DNA of 15,697 bases from positions 1 to 15,697 of the forward strand of contig CAMJJO010000024.1 of assembly GCA_946406095.1 (NCBI GenBank). Reading direction: 5' to 3'. The position numbers and the translations under genes were made by a program. The DNA is from an uncultured Bacteroidales bacterium (GTDB lineage: Bacteria; Bacteroidota; Bacteroidia; Bacteroidales; UBA932). Positions 14,553 through 15,697 of the stretch are shown in pieces (position 1 is the first letter of the stretch; each line of letters starts with the position of its first letter). Under the pieces are notes generated by a model, which was not told the origin of the DNA, did not search any database, and saw only the letters and a program-made list of their open reading frames with translations.

Positions 14553-14593
14553 AACTTACAAATATACGCTTTTTTATTTAAATTTGCCTTGAC
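14551..14593. promoter_or_regulatory. Divergent clostripain/xerD promoters
   Basis: For xerD, TAAATTTG (14579-14586) is a perfect -7 box with CTTA (14555-14558) 20 nt upstream, ending 7 nt before its ATG. For the clostripain gene, TATATTTG on the minus strand (14559-14566) ends 6 nt before its ATG. The 13-mer ATAACTTACAAAT (14551-14563) is shared with the tyrS/tpiA spacer. Either message would have almost no leader. Confidence 0.55.
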
Positions 14594-15496
14594 ATGAAAG
14601 GTTCCGAAGAGGGATTGCTGAAGTATTACCGCTATTATCTGCGTGTAGAGAGAAAGATGTCGCCCAATACCGTGGCATCTTACTGCTCCGATGTGGCCGC
14701 ATTCGTGGCAGTGTTGGAGGAGGAGGCCTCTTCGAAGGCGGTGGATTTCCGAAAGGTGGACAGCGCTGCGGTGGTATCATACCTCTCGGAGCGGGCCGGA
14801 AAGGTCTCCAAACGGAGCCAGGCCAGGCAGCTCAGCGCCCTCCGTTCATTCTTCGACTGGCTGATCCTGGAAGGGGAGCGCAGCGAAAATCCCTGCGATA
14901 TGGTGGATTCTCCGAAATTGGGCAGGTATCTTCCGGAAGTGCTTTCCGTAGAGGAGGTTACGAAGATAATCGAGGGTGTGGATACCGGTGGCTGGCAAGG
15001 CGTCCGGGACCGTGCGATCCTGGAGATTCTATATGGCTGCGGGTTGCGTGTGTCGGAGGTCTGCGACCTGAAGATTTCCAATGTTTATACCACCGAGAAT
15101 TTCGTCAGGGTGATAGGAAAGGGCAACAAGGAAAGGCTCGTTCCCATGGGCGCCGCCGCGGTGGATGCCTTCCAGGAATGGATTTCCGAGAGGCCCGAGG
15201 CGGCGGCTCCGGCATACGACGACTTTGCTTTCATAAACCGCTTCGGCAAGCCGCTCAGCAGGGTGTCGGTGTTCAATATGGTAAAGAAGGCGGCCCAGGA
15301 TGCGGGCGTCGATAAAGAAATCTCTCCCCACACTTTCCGCCACAGTTTTGCCACCCATCTGATAGAGAACGGTGCGGACCTTCGTGTGGTACAGGAAATG
15401 CTGGGGCACGAGAGCATCCTCACTACCGAGATATACACGCATATCGATTCCGCCACCTGGCAAAAAGCGGTGCTGGAGCATCATCCGCGTGGCTGA
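14594..15496 (+). CDS. xerD: Tyrosine recombinase XerD
   Basis: This 300-residue site-specific recombinase acts with XerC at dif to resolve chromosome dimers before division. The N-terminal SAM-like core-binding domain (about 5-95) includes MSPNTVASYCSDVAAF and RQLSALRSFFDWL. The catalytic domain carries the full set of residues: Arg152 (GLRVSE), Lys176 (GKGNKER), His246 and Arg249 (HTFRHSFATHL), His272 (LGHESI) and nucleophile Tyr281 (TEIYTHI). Length and ending fit chromosomal XerD rather than an integron or phage integrase, although XerC versus XerD cannot be fully separated by eye. No mobile-element hallmark lies beside it. Confidence 0.93.
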   Translation: MKGSEEGLLKYYRYYLRVERKMSPNTVASYCSDVAAFVAVLEEEASSKAVDFRKVDSAAVVSYLSERAGKVSKRSQARQLSALRSFFDWLILEGERSENPCDMVDSPKLGRYLPEVLSVEEVTKIIEGVDTGGWQGVRDRAILEILYGCGLRVSEVCDLKISNVYTTENFVRVIGKGNKERLVPMGAAAVDAFQEWISERPEAAAPAYDDFAFINRFGKPLSRVSVFNMVKKAAQDAGVDKEISPHTFRHSFATHLIENGADLRVVQEMLGHESILTTEIYTHIDSATWQKAVLEHHPRG

Positions 15497-15697
15497 TGCC
15501 CGGAAGCCTCGTTCAGGGGCGCTGCCCCTAATGTACCCCGGTTTTCGCGGATGATGCGAGGGTGGCATGTCCCTGAATACTGGTTTTGTCTGTTGCAAGT
15601 TATGGCGCTTCGCAGCTTTGCGCTAGGTGAGTTGCTGGCCGTGGCGGAGAGCCGCATTATTGCTTTATTCTTCGGCCAGGGCTTTGTTGAAGCACTC
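15497..15697. other. Tail after xerD: hairpin and uncertain edge gene
   Basis: A perfect hairpin AGGGGC-GCT-GCCCCT lies at 15515-15529, 18 nt after the xerD stop; it lacks a T run but may end xerD transcription. To the right, a plus-strand frame from ATG at 15551/15554 is open to the window end (about 49 codons). On the minus strand, the last 33 bases read ECFNKALAEE and then TAA (stop at 15665-15667), which looks like the C-terminus of a gene convergent with xerD. The minus-strand reading is slightly preferred because its ending is acidic and typical, but neither product can be recognised. Confidence 0.35.

Noticed and set aside
13692..14597. 301-codon plus-strand frame opposite the clostripain gene
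   Set aside because: No recognisable domain; it runs across the divergent promoters and overlaps the xerD start.
14594..15496. XerD-like recombinase as a sign of a mobile element or integron
   Set aside because: Length and motifs fit the housekeeping chromosomal enzyme, and no attachment repeats, cargo cassettes or phage genes are nearby.

Overview
The window looks like chromosomal DNA from a GC-rich member of the Bacteroidota, most likely order Bacteroidales (an Alistipes/Rikenellaceae-like or related uncultured gut lineage). This is inference. It rests on repeated TAnnTTTG -7 boxes with TTTG-like -33 boxes, the lack of strong Shine-Dalgarno sites, a 58-residue Hc1-type histone-like protein, a secreted bleomycin-hydrolase-type aminopeptidase C, a clostripain lipoprotein, and the typical tyrS/rbfA/LolC-like and rplY-pth neighbourhoods. 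Apart from the two edge genes, everything appears intact. No rRNA, tRNA, CRISPR array, insertion sequence or prophage was seen.

Layout, left to right. (1) 1-5449, minus strand: a tightly packed operon read right to left as tyrS, rbfA, LolC/FtsX-like permease, rmuC and a secreted C1 peptidase (pepC-like, cut by the left edge). Its junctions are a 1-nt gap, a 4-nt overlap, a 22-nt gap and a 6-nt gap. (2) 5528-6283, plus strand: tpiA, divergent from tyrS across a 78-bp shared promoter region. (3) 6280-11574, minus strand: a six-gene unit read as M6 metalloprotease, small lipoprotein, HprK/PEPCK-like kinase, S26/S24-like Ser-His peptidase, PqqD-like protein and ABC exporter. Every junction overlaps (4, 1, 8, 4 and 1 nt). 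(4) 11575-12017: an Hc1-like histone gene, with a terminator and inverted repeats. (5) 12018-13320: rplY (L25) and pth, with a structured leader and a promoter that starts inside the preceding gene. (6) 13308-14552, minus strand: a clostripain (C11) lipoprotein, divergent from xerD (14594-15496, plus strand). (7) 15497-15697: a short tail holding a hairpin and the uncertain edge of another gene.

The most interesting locus is 6280-11574. PqqD is the leader-peptide-binding fold of RiPP pathways, HprK-like kinases modify some lasso peptides, the S26-like enzyme could cleave a leader, and the ABC protein could export a product. Yet no precursor peptide, radical SAM enzyme or cyclase is visible. 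The same transcript begins with a secreted M6 protease and a lipoprotein. It may be a peptide maturation/export module whose substrate is encoded elsewhere, or a different use of the PqqD/HprK folds. Secondary points of interest are several genes whose -7 box ends only 5-7 nt before the start codon, suggesting leaderless transcripts, and the hairpin-rich L25 leader.
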